A program made the position numbers and the translations under genes. From contig JAKLKW010000021.1 in the NCBI GenBank assembly GCA_023150455.1, forward strand, positions 1 through 55,134: 55,134 nucleotides of DNA, read 5' to 3'. How positions within the stretch are numbered: the first letter of the stretch is position 1; each line of letters begins with the position of its first letter. Shown in pieces: positions 35,845-44,308 of the stretch. The notes under the pieces were generated by a model. The model searched no databases. It worked only from the letters and a program-made list of their open reading frames with translations, and was not told the origin of the DNA. This DNA comes from Alphaproteobacteria bacterium (GTDB lineage Bacteria; Pseudomonadota; Alphaproteobacteria; JAEULC01).

Positions 35845-38163
35845 GTGGCCCGCGATCCTTCCCGTCCGCCGCCCACGAAGCAGCAGATCCTCGAGTTCAT
35901 CCGCGACAGCAAGACCCCGGTCGGCAAGCGCGAGCTGGCGCGCGCCTTCCAGGTCAAGGGCGGCGACCGCAGCCAGCTCAACGCCATCCTGCGCGAGCTG
36001 AAGGACGAGGGCGCCATCGAGACCGGAAGGCGCCGCGGCGGCGCGGGCGCGCGCACGGTGTCGCGGCCGGGCGCGCTGCCCTCGGTCGGCGTGCTGGAAG
36101 TGAGCGGCGTCGATGCCGACGGCGAGTTGCTGGCGCGACCGCTGGCCTGGCGCGGCGCGGGCGAGCCGCCGCGCGTCTATGTCGCGCCGGAGCGCGGCCA
36201 TCCGGCGCTCGAGCCGGGCGAGCGCGTGCTGGCGAAGCTGGCGCGCGTCGAGGAGGGCGTCTACGAGGCGCGCGTCATCCGCGTCATCGGCACGGCGGGG
36301 CACAAGCGCGTGGTCGGCGTCTTCGTGCGCGCCAAGGGTCGCCGCGACGACCACCGCATCCGCCCGACCGACCGGCGCGAGAAGACCGAGTACCGCGTCG
36401 CCCACGGCGACGACCGCGACGCCGAGGACGGCGAGGTCGTGCTGGCCGACGTGCTGCCGGCGCGGCGGATGGGCCTGCCCGCCGCGCGCATCGTCGAGCG
36501 CGTCGGCCATATCGACGAGCCGCGCGCCTTCAGCCTGATCGCCATCCACACGCACGACATCCCGGTCGATTTCCCTCACGCCGCGCTCGAGGAGGCCGGG
36601 CGCGCCGAGCCGGTGCCGCTGGGCGAGCGCACCGACCTGCGCGCGCTGGGACTGGTCACGATCGACGGCGCCGACGCGCGCGATTTCGATGACGCCGTCT
36701 GGGCCGAGCCCGATCCCGACCCGAGCAACCGCGGCGGCTGGCACGCCGTCGTCGCCATCGCCGACGTCGCCTGGTACGTGCGGCCGGGCGGGGCGCTCGA
36801 CCGCGCGGCGCGGCTGCGCGGCAACTCCGTCTACTTCCCCGACCGCGTCGTGCCGATGCTGCCCGAGCGCCTGTCGAACGACCTGTGCAGCCTGCGTCCC
36901 GACGAAGAGCGCGCCTGCATGGCGGTGCATCTGTGGTTCGACGCCGGGGGCGCCAAGCGCGGGCATCGCTTCGTGCGCGGGCTGATGCGGTCGGCCGCAC
37001 GGCTCACCTACGAGCAGGTGCAGGGCGCGGTCGAGGGACGCACCGACGCCGTGACCGCGCCGCTCGTCGAGACGCGCATCCGGCCGCTCTACGGCGTGTT
37101 CCAGGCGCTGCTGTCGGAGCGCGAGCGGCGCGGCACGCTGGAGCTCGACGTGCCCGAGCGCAAGGCGGTGCTCGGCGAGATGGGCCATGTCGACGCGATC
37201 GAGCTCAGGCAGCGCCTCGACAGCCATCGGCTGATCGAGGAGCTGATGATCGCGGCCAACGTGGCCGCGGCCGAGACGCTCGAGCGCGCGCGCCAGCCCT
37301 GCATGTACCGCGTGCACGACGCGCCCTCGCCGGAAAAGGCCCAGGCGCTGCGCGATTTCCTGGCGCCGCTCGGCTATCGCCTGGCCAAGGGCCAGGTGCT
37401 GAAGCCGATCCAGTTCACCCAGATCCTGCAGCAGGCCGAGGGCCGGCCCGAGTGCCACGTCGTGCACCAGGTGGTGCTGCGCAGCCAGGCGCTGGCCGAG
37501 TACAACCCCGACAATATCGGCCATTTCGGCCTGGCGCTGCGCCGCTATGCGCATTTCACCTCGCCGATCCGGCGCTACGCCGACCTCCTGGTGCATCGCG
37601 GGCTGATCGCGGGCCTGGGCCTGGGCGAAGGCGGGCTGGATCCGCATCGACCCGAGGATTTCACGGCGCTGGGCGGGGAGATCTCGCGCTGCGAGCGCCG
37701 CGCCGTCGCCGCCGAGCGCGACGCGGCCGACCGCTACGTCGCCGCCTTCCTGTCGCGGCGCGTCGGCACGAGCTTCGGCGCGCGGATCGGCGGCGTCACC
37801 CGCTTCGGCCTGTTCGTGACGCTGGACGAGACCGGCGCGGACGGGCTGGTGCCGATCTCGACCCTGCCGCGCGATTACTACGACCACGACGAAACGGGGC
37901 ACCGGCTGGTCGGGCGGTCGAGCGGCCGCGAATACCGGCTGGGCCAGCACGTCGAGGTCCGCCTGCGCGAGGCCAATGTCGCGACCGGCGGGCTCCTGTT
38001 CGAGCTGCTCGAAGGCGATGGCGAGGATGCAGGCCGGGCCTTCGATGTTGGCGCCGCGCCGGGCCCCCGCGCCGGCGGGCGGCCGGGCAGGAAGCAAGCC
38101 CGGTCAAAGACTTGGAAGAAGGCCGGGGGCCGCAAGGGGGCGCAGGCGAAACGGCGCCGGTGA
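35845..38163 (+). CDS. rnr: Ribonuclease R
   Basis: A 772-residue 3'-5' exoribonuclease for structured RNA. It has an N-terminal winged-helix region (ILEFIRDSKTPVGKRELARAF), cold-shock domains, an RNB domain with the acidic active site TIDGADARDFDDAV, SPIRRYADLLVHR, a C-terminal S1 domain (GVTRFGLFVTLDETGADGLVPIS) and a basic Gly/Lys/Arg tail. The start is GTG at 35845, the first start after the topA stop; an ATG-initiated form is not available near the conserved N-terminus. Confidence 0.96.
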   Translation: MARDPSRPPPTKQQILEFIRDSKTPVGKRELARAFQVKGGDRSQLNAILRELKDEGAIETGRRRGGAGARTVSRPGALPSVGVLEVSGVDADGELLARPLAWRGAGEPPRVYVAPERGHPALEPGERVLAKLARVEEGVYEARVIRVIGTAGHKRVVGVFVRAKGRRDDHRIRPTDRREKTEYRVAHGDDRDAEDGEVVLADVLPARRMGLPAARIVERVGHIDEPRAFSLIAIHTHDIPVDFPHAALEEAGRAEPVPLGERTDLRALGLVTIDGADARDFDDAVWAEPDPDPSNRGGWHAVVAIADVAWYVRPGGALDRAARLRGNSVYFPDRVVPMLPERLSNDLCSLRPDEERACMAVHLWFDAGGAKRGHRFVRGLMRSAARLTYEQVQGAVEGRTDAVTAPLVETRIRPLYGVFQALLSERERRGTLELDVPERKAVLGEMGHVDAIELRQRLDSHRLIEELMIAANVAAAETLERARQPCMYRVHDAPSPEKAQALRDFLAPLGYRLAKGQVLKPIQFTQILQQAEGRPECHVVHQVVLRSQALAEYNPDNIGHFGLALRRYAHFTSPIRRYADLLVHRGLIAGLGLGEGGLDPHRPEDFTALGGEISRCERRAVAAERDAADRYVAAFLSRRVGTSFGARIGGVTRFGLFVTLDETGADGLVPISTLPRDYYDHDETGHRLVGRSSGREYRLGQHVEVRLREANVATGGLLFELLEGDGEDAGRAFDVGAAPGPRAGGRPGRKQARSKTWKKAGGRKGAQAKRRR

Positions 38164-38231
38164 TTTTCCCCGCCGCGCGCCCGGGCAACCTCCTTTACAG
38201 GGCCAGGGCAGGACGGTAACTATTTGACGCA

Positions 38232-38639
38232 ATGACGGTGAATCGTGACCCGCGCGAGGCATCGACCGGTGCGAGCGCGGTAGGCGGGGACGGTCTGCGC
38301 TGGCTGACCGGCTTGGGCCGGGGCCTCAAGCGCGCCTGCCCTGGCTGCGGCCGGGGGAAATTGTTCCTCGGCTATGTGCAGATGCAACAAAGCTGCAAGG
38401 ATTGCGGGCTAGTCTTCGAGCCGTACCGGGCCGACGACGCACCCGCCTATTTCACCATTTTCGCCGTCGGCCACGTCATCGTGCCGTCCATGCTGTTGCT
38501 GGAACAGACGTTGCATCCGGCGACGTGGGTGCACATGGCGATGTGGGTGCCGTTGACACTGGGGCTGACGGCGGCGCTGCTGCCGCGGATCAAGGGAGCC
38601 GTCGTGGGCGTGCAATGGGGACTGAACGTCAGGAACTGA
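38232..38639 (+). CDS. DUF983 family membrane protein
   Basis: The 135-residue protein has the DUF983 pattern: GLKRACPGCGRGKLF and SCKDCGLVFEPY (two CxxC pairs, a likely zinc ribbon) followed by two transmembrane helices (AYFTIFAVGHVIVPSMLLL and MWVPLTLGLTAALLP) and a GAVVGVQWGL end. The function is unknown; some relatives are linked to respiratory enzyme assembly. Its position after rnr is recalled from alphaproteobacterial genomes. The next gene starts 25 nt inside its end. Confidence 0.9.
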   Translation: MTVNRDPREASTGASAVGGDGLRWLTGLGRGLKRACPGCGRGKLFLGYVQMQQSCKDCGLVFEPYRADDAPAYFTIFAVGHVIVPSMLLLEQTLHPATWVHMAMWVPLTLGLTAALLPRIKGAVVGVQWGLNVRN

Positions 38640-40183
38640 CACGGCGCCGGCCGCTGGGGCTGGCGCTTTGCGCCGTGCTGCTGGCCTTTTCGCCGGTCGC
38701 CCTTTCGGCGGCCGAGACCTTCTCGCAGGACAGCGCGCGCAAGCTGTTCGCCACCGGCCTCGAGAACATCAGCTCCGTCTATATCCGCAAGGTGTCGCTC
38801 GGCGATTTCGCCATCGACAGCCTGAAGGGCCTGGCGCAGTTCGACCAGTCGATCGGCATCGAGCGCAAGGGCAGCCGCGTGGTCCTGAGCGTCGCTTCCG
38901 CCGGCGTCGCCGATTTCGGCGCGCCCGGCGAGGACAGCGTCAGCGGCTGGGCCGAGCTGATGGCGCGCACGATCAACGCCGCGCGCGCGCATTCCTATCC
39001 GATCAGCAACGAGCCGGCCGAGAAGCTGTACCAGTCGGTGTTCGACGCCGGCATGGCCAGCCTCGACAAGTACTCGCGCTATTCCGGCGCGGACGCCGCG
39101 CGCGAGAACCGCGCCGCGCGCGAGGGCTTCGGCGGCATCGGCATCCGCCTCGACACCGACAACGAGCGCGTGATCATCCAGGCCGTGCTGCCCAACACGC
39201 CGGCCGAGAAGGCGGGCCTCCAGGCGAACGACCGCATCGTCCGCGTCGCCAGCCGGGCGATCGCCGGGATGGAGGTGAAGGACGTCGTCTCGCTGATGCG
39301 GGGCAAGGTCGGCAGCTCGCTGTCGCTCGAGGTCGAGCGCGCGGGAACGCAGCAACCGCTCAAGTTCGACATCAAGCGCGCGCTGATCGTGCCGCCGACC
39401 GTGACGCTCACCAAGGCCGACGACATCGCCGAGATCAAGATCACCAGCTTCAACCACGACACCGGCGTCAGCCTGTCGAACATCCTCGACTCCCTGCGCA
39501 ACGGCAAGTCGGGCAAGGTCAGCGGCATCGTGCTGGACCTGCGCGGCAATCCGGGCGGACTCCTGGACCAGGCGGTCGTCGTCTCCGACCTGTTCCTGAC
39601 CTCGGGCCAGATCACCTCGACGCGCGGACGCCATCCCGACGCGACGCAGCTGTTCAACGCCACCGGGCGCGACGCAGCCAAGGGCGTTCCGCTGGTCGTG
39701 CTGATCAACGGCGGCTCGGCCTCGTCGGCCGAGATCGTCGCCGGCGCGCTGCAGGACCGCGGCCGCGCCGTGCTGGTCGGCACCAACACGTTCGGCAAGG
39801 GATCGGTGCAGACCGTCATCCGCATGCCGAACGACGGCGAGCTGACGCTGACCTGGGCGCATTTCCACGCGCCCTCGGGCTACTCGATCAACCGCCTCGG
39901 CGTGTTCCCGACCATCTGCACCAGCCCGGCGCTGGGCGGCACGCCCGGCCTGGTCGAGGCCATGGACAAAGGCATGCTGCGCGGCATGGTCGACCTGAGC
40001 CAGCGCCGCACCGCGGACACGATGCACGATAACGGCAAGGACGAGCTGCACAAGGTCTGCCCGTACCAGGCCGGCGTGAACAACGACGTCGACTTGCAGG
40101 TCGCGCGCGCGCTGCTGCGCCACAACGAGCTGTACCAGCGGGCGCTCAAGCAGTCCCTGCCCTCGCTCGCCGCCAGGCCCTAG
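38615..40183 (+). CDS. Exported C-terminal processing (S41) peptidase
   Basis: A 522-residue CtpA-like periplasmic protease. A signal peptide (RRRPLGLALCAVLLAFSPVALSA) precedes a helical N-terminal region and a PDZ domain at about 168-255 (GIGIRLDTDNERVIIQAVLPNTPAEKAGLQANDRIVRV). The S41 domain has catalytic Ser370 (GGSASSAEIVAGAL) and Lys395 (TFGKGSVQT). The ATG lies within the end of the DUF983 gene. The family trims C-termini or degrades envelope proteins. The region after the catalytic domain is longer than in small Ctp enzymes. Confidence 0.88.
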   Translation: MGTERQELTRRRPLGLALCAVLLAFSPVALSAAETFSQDSARKLFATGLENISSVYIRKVSLGDFAIDSLKGLAQFDQSIGIERKGSRVVLSVASAGVADFGAPGEDSVSGWAELMARTINAARAHSYPISNEPAEKLYQSVFDAGMASLDKYSRYSGADAARENRAAREGFGGIGIRLDTDNERVIIQAVLPNTPAEKAGLQANDRIVRVASRAIAGMEVKDVVSLMRGKVGSSLSLEVERAGTQQPLKFDIKRALIVPPTVTLTKADDIAEIKITSFNHDTGVSLSNILDSLRNGKSGKVSGIVLDLRGNPGGLLDQAVVVSDLFLTSGQITSTRGRHPDATQLFNATGRDAAKGVPLVVLINGGSASSAEIVAGALQDRGRAVLVGTNTFGKGSVQTVIRMPNDGELTLTWAHFHAPSGYSINRLGVFPTICTSPALGGTPGLVEAMDKGMLRGMVDLSQRRTADTMHDNGKDELHKVCPYQAGVNNDVDLQVARALLRHNELYQRALKQSLPSLAARP

Positions 40184-40191
40184 GCCCAAGG

Positions 40192-40821
40192 ATGCCCGAC
40201 CTGCCGGCGGCCGCTGTTCCCGGGCGGGTGATCGAGGATACGACCGTCGCCCCCGGCCAGCACTGGGGCCGCGTCATCGAAGAGGGCGCGCATCTGCGCC
40301 TGATCGACCTCGAGGGCCGGCAGGCGATCGATTTCCTCTGCTACAACGCCGACAACCCGGCCGAGCGCTACAACGCAGCCGACACGATGAAGATCTCCGG
40401 CAAGCTGTGGCTGGAGAAAGGCAGCGCGCTCTACTCCGACATGGGCAACAAGCTGTTCACCGTGGTCGACGACACGGTCGGGTTCCACGACACGATCGGC
40501 GGCTGCTGCAGCGCCGAGTCGAACCGCGTGCGCTACGGCAGGTGGCCGACGCCGAACTGCCGCGACAACTTCATCTGCCAGCTCGCCAAGCACGGCCTCG
40601 GCAAGAAGGACATCGTCGCCAACGTCAACTTCTTCATGTACGTCCCGATCGGCCCGGACGGCGAGATGGCGATCAAGGAAGGCCGCTCGAAGCCGGGCGA
40701 CCACGTCGACCTGCGCGCGGAGATGCGCACGCTGGCCGTGCTCTCGAACTGCCCGCAGATGTACAACCCCGCCAGCGGCGGCACGCCGACCCCGATCCGC
40801 GTCGTGGTCTGGCGGCCCTAG
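40192..40821 (+). CDS. DUF1989 / urea carboxylase-associated family protein
   Basis: The 209-residue protein belongs to the DUF1989 family (urea-carboxylase-associated). Signatures are LRLIDLEGRQAIDFLCYNADNPAERYNAADTMK, FHDTIGGCCSAESN, NCRDNFICQLAKHGLG and NVNFFMYVPIGPDGEM. Conserved Cys and His residues suggest metal binding. Some paralogues occur with urea carboxylase or carboxyguanidine deiminase; no such gene is nearby, so the substrate is open. It starts 8 nt after the protease stop. Confidence 0.87.
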   Translation: MPDLPAAAVPGRVIEDTTVAPGQHWGRVIEEGAHLRLIDLEGRQAIDFLCYNADNPAERYNAADTMKISGKLWLEKGSALYSDMGNKLFTVVDDTVGFHDTIGGCCSAESNRVRYGRWPTPNCRDNFICQLAKHGLGKKDIVANVNFFMYVPIGPDGEMAIKEGRSKPGDHVDLRAEMRTLAVLSNCPQMYNPASGGTPTPIRVVVWRP

Positions 40822-40891
40822 CCGCGGTTCCCGACAGGTCCGAGGCACGTTGCATCGGCACTGGGACGGCCTTTGGGTCTGGCGCCCTGGC

Positions 40892-40919
40892 TTGACAACG
40901 GGGAAGGGGACGCTAATGT
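40892..40919 (+). promoter_or_regulatory. Strong sigma-70-like promoter upstream of rpmG
   Basis: TTGACA (40892-40897) and TAATGT (40914-40919) are separated by 16 bp, with transcription expected near 40926 and the rpmG ATG at 40963. This is the best consensus-like promoter I find in the window, fitting a ribosomal protein gene. Confidence 0.65.
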
Positions 40920-40962
40920 CCCGCCACCTCGAAGAACGATCCGCGAACCCGGAGCCAACTCC

Positions 40963-41130
40963 ATGGCCAAGTCGAACACCGTCCTGATCAAGCTCAACAG
41001 CACCGCCGACACGGGCTTCTACTACGTGACCAAGAAGAACCCGCGCAAGACGACGGAAAAGCTCGAGCTGAAGAAGTACGACCCCGTCGCGCGCAAGCAC
41101 GTGGTCTTCAAGGAAGGCAAGATCAAGTAA
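40963..41130 (+). CDS. rpmG: 50S ribosomal protein L33
   Basis: The 55-residue basic protein matches bacterial L33 end to end ([26 protein letters not shown], ending KEGKIK). It has no cysteine, so it is the zinc-independent (C-minus) form. Its own promoter lies upstream and a rho-independent terminator follows 70 nt after the stop, making it a one-gene transcript. Its location after rnr-DUF983 is part of the recalled alphaproteobacterial block. Confidence 0.97.
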   Translation: MAKSNTVLIKLNSTADTGFYYVTKKNPRKTTEKLELKKYDPVARKHVVFKEGKIK

Positions 41131-41199
41131 CGCCGCGCCGCCGCAGGGCGGCTGCCTCCGGCGCCCGGTGTGGCCGGGGTGCGTATGCCGAGCAGTAGA

Positions 41200-41243
41200 C
41201 AAGACCGCGGGATGCCGCAGCGCACCGCGGTCTTGTTTCATTT
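41200..41243 (+). terminator. Rho-independent terminator of rpmG
   Basis: CAAGACCGCGG (41200-41210) and CCGCGGTCTTG (41225-41235) form a perfect 11-bp stem with a 14-nt loop, followed by TTTCATTT. The next gene's likely ATG (41212) lies inside the loop, so the hairpin could both end rpmG transcription and hide a start site. Confidence 0.7.
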
Positions 41244-42654
41244 CCGGGCGTCGCTTGCGGCCATGGCAGCCGTCCTTTGCCTCGCTGGCGCGCCGCCGGC
41301 AGCGGCGCATACGGTCGAGCGCGGCATCGTCCTGCTGCTGCCGACGCCCTACTACATCGCCGGCGGTGCGATCACCGTGGCAGCGACCTTCCTCGTGCTC
41401 CTGCTTGCGCCGGGCCTCCGCTTGGCGCGGCTGTTCGCGCCCGTCCGCAGTCTGCCCGCGCCGCCGGATTCCTGGCGGCTTGCGACGAGCATGGCCGCAT
41501 TCCTGCTCCTGCTGTTCCTGCTCCATGCCGGGCTGGCGGGCACGCGCGATCCGCTGATGAACCCGCTGCCGCTGATGGTCTGGACCGTCTTCTGGGTCAC
41601 CCTGCCTCTCGGCCACGCCGTCGTCGGCGGCCTGTGGTCGTGGCTCAATCCCTGGCACGCGCCGTACCGCCTTGTCTGCCGCCTTGCCGGGCGCGACGCG
41701 GATCGGCCGGTATTGCCCCTGCCCGAACGGATCGGCTGCCTGCCGGCGGTGGCCTGGATGTTCGCCTTCGGCTGGTTCGAGCTGGTCGATCTGGCGCCGG
41801 ACGATCCGGAGCGTCTCGCCCGTGCCCTGGCCTTCTACTGGGCGGCGACCCTGGCCGGCATGCTGCTGTTCGGCGGGCAACGCTGGCTCGACCGCGGCGA
41901 ATGCTTCACGGTGCTGTTCGGGTTCATCTCGCGCCTCGCGCCGATCGGCCGGCTCGACGACCGCGAGGACGAGCGCGTCGTCCTGACGGTCCCCGGCCGG
42001 CGCGCCATCGACGGGCCGGCGCCGGACATGACCGGCGTGCTTTTCCTGCTGCTTGCCCTCGCCACGGTCGCGTTCGACGGGCTCAACAAGACCTTCTGGT
42101 ACCTCGACCTGATCGCGGTCAACCCGCTCGAGTTCCCCGGCCGCTCGGCGGTGATGGCAGAGAACACGGTCGGCCTCGTCGCCATGTTCCTCGCCATGCT
42201 CGCGTGCTATCTCGGCGCGGTATGGGCCGGTGGCCGCATCGGCGGCGCCAGCAGACCGCTCGCCGACGCGGCTCCGCTCGTCCTTTCGCTGCTGCCGATC
42301 TCGCTCGCGTTCCATTTCTCGCACTATCTGACGGTGGCGCTGGTCAACGGCCAGTACGCGCTTGCGGCGGCGTCCGATCCGCTCGGCAACGGCGCCGACC
42401 TGCTCGGCCTCGGGCATTTCCACGTCACCACTTCGTTCCTGAACGATCTCCACGCGGTCGAGACGATCTGGAACGTGCAATCGGGCGCGATCGTTTCGGC
42501 CCATGTCTGGGCGGTGGTCCTGTCCCACGCCATCGCGCTTCGCCGATGCGGAGATCCGCGCCGGGCGGCGCTGAGCCAGGCGCCGATGGCCGCGCTCATG
42601 GTGGCCTACACCGTGTTCGGTCTATGGTTGCTGTCGACGCCGACCGGCCTGTGA
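41212..42654 (+). CDS. Polytopic membrane protein of unknown function
   Basis: The 480-residue product (from the ATG at 41212) has a possible signal peptide (MPQRTAVLFHF..., cleavage near APPAAA-HT) and about ten hydrophobic segments, with conserved-looking aromatic/His motifs such as WSWLNPWHAPYR, GLNKTFWYLDL, SLAFHFSHYL and LGHFHVTTSF. The His/Trp-rich helices suggest a metal, haem or redox membrane protein, but I do not recognise the family with confidence. Alternative starts are ATG 41185 and GTG 41170. It lies between rpmG and the Liv-type importer and may have arrived with it. Confidence 0.75.
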   Translation: MPQRTAVLFHFRASLAAMAAVLCLAGAPPAAAHTVERGIVLLLPTPYYIAGGAITVAATFLVLLLAPGLRLARLFAPVRSLPAPPDSWRLATSMAAFLLLLFLLHAGLAGTRDPLMNPLPLMVWTVFWVTLPLGHAVVGGLWSWLNPWHAPYRLVCRLAGRDADRPVLPLPERIGCLPAVAWMFAFGWFELVDLAPDDPERLARALAFYWAATLAGMLLFGGQRWLDRGECFTVLFGFISRLAPIGRLDDREDERVVLTVPGRRAIDGPAPDMTGVLFLLLALATVAFDGLNKTFWYLDLIAVNPLEFPGRSAVMAENTVGLVAMFLAMLACYLGAVWAGGRIGGASRPLADAAPLVLSLLPISLAFHFSHYLTVALVNGQYALAAASDPLGNGADLLGLGHFHVTTSFLNDLHAVETIWNVQSGAIVSAHVWAVVLSHAIALRRCGDPRRAALSQAPMAALMVAYTVFGLWLLSTPTGL

Positions 42655-42717
42655 GCCGACGCGCGATTTTCTCCACCCCGGCCGACAAGTATATTGCCAT
42701 GCACAGGGGTTCGGTGG

Positions 42718-42737
42718 TTTGTTAGTACGCTAACGAA
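42718..42737. promoter_or_regulatory. Near-perfect palindrome upstream of the Liv-type operon
   Basis: TTTGTTAG (42718-42725) and CTAACGAA (42730-42737) match as reverse complements at 7 of 8 positions around TACG. A TATATT hexamer lies just upstream (42690-42695), and the binding-protein gene starts at 42801. This is a plausible operator for a TetR- or GntR-like repressor. No regulator gene is adjacent. Confidence 0.35.
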
Positions 42738-42800
42738 TTTTCGGCCCATCGGCGGCCGCACGCGCCGGACCAACCGGCGGCAACTGGAACGGGGATCGTC

Positions 42801-44099
42801 ATGACCACCAAAGCAGCCAAGCCTGGTTCGTTTCGTGTCAACCGGCGCACCGCGCTTCAGGGCATGGCCGGCGCCGCCGGCCTGATGGCCGCGCCCGGCT
42901 TCGTGCGTTACGCGCAGGCGCATTCCGGCGCGCCGATCAAGCTCGGCGTGCCGATCCACCGCACGGGCATCGGCGCCTCCTACGGGCGCTGGTACGAGCG
43001 CGTGCTGACGGCCGCGGTCAAGCTCGTCAACGAAGGCGGCGGCATCGCCGGCCATCGGGTCGAGGCCATCGTCGAGGACGACGGCACCGATCCGCGGCGC
43101 GGCACCGAGGTGATCGAGAAGTTCGCGACCCAGCACAAGGTGGACGCGGTGTTCGGCCACCTCTTCTCGCACGTCGTGAACGCGGCGGCGCCGCGCGCGG
43201 GCGAGCTGAAGATGCCCTACATCGTGTGCTCGGAAGGCCATCACGTCGCTTCGGTCAAGCTCAACCGCTACTGCTTCCAGCCCGGCATCACCGACGTGAA
43301 GAGCCAGGTGCAGTCGATGGCGCCCTGGGTCATGGCCAATCTCGGCAAGAAGGTGACGATGATCTTTCCCGACTACGCGTTCGGGCACGACCATCGCGAC
43401 TACTTCTCGGCCGCCGTCAAGGCCAAGGGCGGCGAGGTCGTCGCCCTGATCCCGATCCCGCCGACCGAGACCTCGTTCACGCGCCATTTCCCCAAGATCC
43501 CGGCCTCGACCGAGGTGCTCTACCACGTCATGGTCGGCCCGGGCGTGCTGACCTTCGTCAAGGAGCTCGGCCAGCATTTCGGTTCGAAGCGGCCGCAGCT
43601 CTTCGGCTTCGTCGACTCGATCGAGGCGGTCGACCTCGCTTCGCCGGCGCTCGAGTACCTCGAGGGGACCCACTTCTGGGAAGGCAACCCGCGCTACGCC
43701 CAGGCGAACCAGAGCGCGCACGACAAGTTCTTCCGCGAGCGCGTCGGCGTCGACGCCAACGGCGCGAGCAAGAGCGACCCCAAGGACGTCTCGACCTACG
43801 CGCACATGTTCTCGGTGTGGGAGACGCTCTTCATCATCAAGCAGGCGATGGAGAAGGCCGACTACCACGGACCGGAGAAGAAGGTCGCCTTCATGGAGGC
43901 GCTGGAGTCGCTGAAGGAGTTCCCCGAGAGCCGGCAGCACCCGCAGGGCCGCAAGATCTTCAACGGCAAGACGCACCAGGTGTTCGGCCACCAGTTCATC
44001 TCGAAGGTCGAGAACAAGAAGCTCAAGGTCGTGCACAAGACCTCGATCGAGGACGGCATGTACCCGGACGAGGGCGACTACACGAAGATGTCGTTCTGA
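42801..44099 (+). CDS. Branched-chain amino acid/amide-type ABC substrate-binding protein
   Basis: The 432-residue periplasmic binding protein (Peripl_BP_6 type) carries a Tat-like signal (RVNRRTALQGMAGAAGLMAAPG). The mature part begins PIKLGVPIHRTGIGASYGRWYERVLTAAVKLVNEGGGIAGH and has EDDGTDPRRGTEVIEKF and MIFPDYAFGHDHRDYF. The twin-arginine motif implies folded export. Such receptors bind leucine-like amino acids, short-chain amides, urea or aromatics; the exact ligand is unclear. It heads the importer operon. The 209 nt to the first permease contain a repeat element. Confidence 0.9.
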   Translation: MTTKAAKPGSFRVNRRTALQGMAGAAGLMAAPGFVRYAQAHSGAPIKLGVPIHRTGIGASYGRWYERVLTAAVKLVNEGGGIAGHRVEAIVEDDGTDPRRGTEVIEKFATQHKVDAVFGHLFSHVVNAAAPRAGELKMPYIVCSEGHHVASVKLNRYCFQPGITDVKSQVQSMAPWVMANLGKKVTMIFPDYAFGHDHRDYFSAAVKAKGGEVVALIPIPPTETSFTRHFPKIPASTEVLYHVMVGPGVLTFVKELGQHFGSKRPQLFGFVDSIEAVDLASPALEYLEGTHFWEGNPRYAQANQSAHDKFFRERVGVDANGASKSDPKDVSTYAHMFSVWETLFIIKQAMEKADYHGPEKKVAFMEALESLKEFPESRQHPQGRKIFNGKTHQVFGHQFISKVENKKLKVVHKTSIEDGMYPDEGDYTKMSF

Positions 44100-44164
44100 C
44101 GCTGCGGCAGCGCCCTCTGCGCGTGCCGAGGTGGGAGAATGCCTGCCGCAGCGAGTACTTCATC

Positions 44165-44265
44165 CTTCGAGACGGCCCTGCGGACCTCCTCGGGATGACG
44201 CGTTTGGTTTGCGCCGAAGTATCGCGTCATCCCGGTGAGCGAGCGCAGCGAGCGTCTCGACGGGT
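44165..44265. repeat. Imperfect palindromic repeat in the Liv-type operon
   Basis: CGGGATGACGCG (44191-44202) is the exact reverse complement of CGCGTCATCCCG (44223-44234), and the outer TCGAGACG (44168-44175) pairs with CGTCTCGA (44253-44260). CTTCGAGACGG...CCTCCTCGGGATGACG resembles a repeat I recall as abundant in alphaproteobacterial intergenic regions. It separates the binding-protein and permease genes and could lower downstream expression or protect the upstream mRNA. Confidence 0.65.
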
Positions 44266-44308
44266 GAGGAGCACCTTCGCCTCGGACAATCGATAGTCCG
44301 GGCAACGC

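Noticed and set aside
41170..41211. Longer starts (GTG 41170, ATG 41185) for the membrane protein
   Set aside because: They place coding sequence in the 5' arm of the rpmG terminator and give a less signal-like N-terminus; the ATG at 41212 is preferred but not proven.
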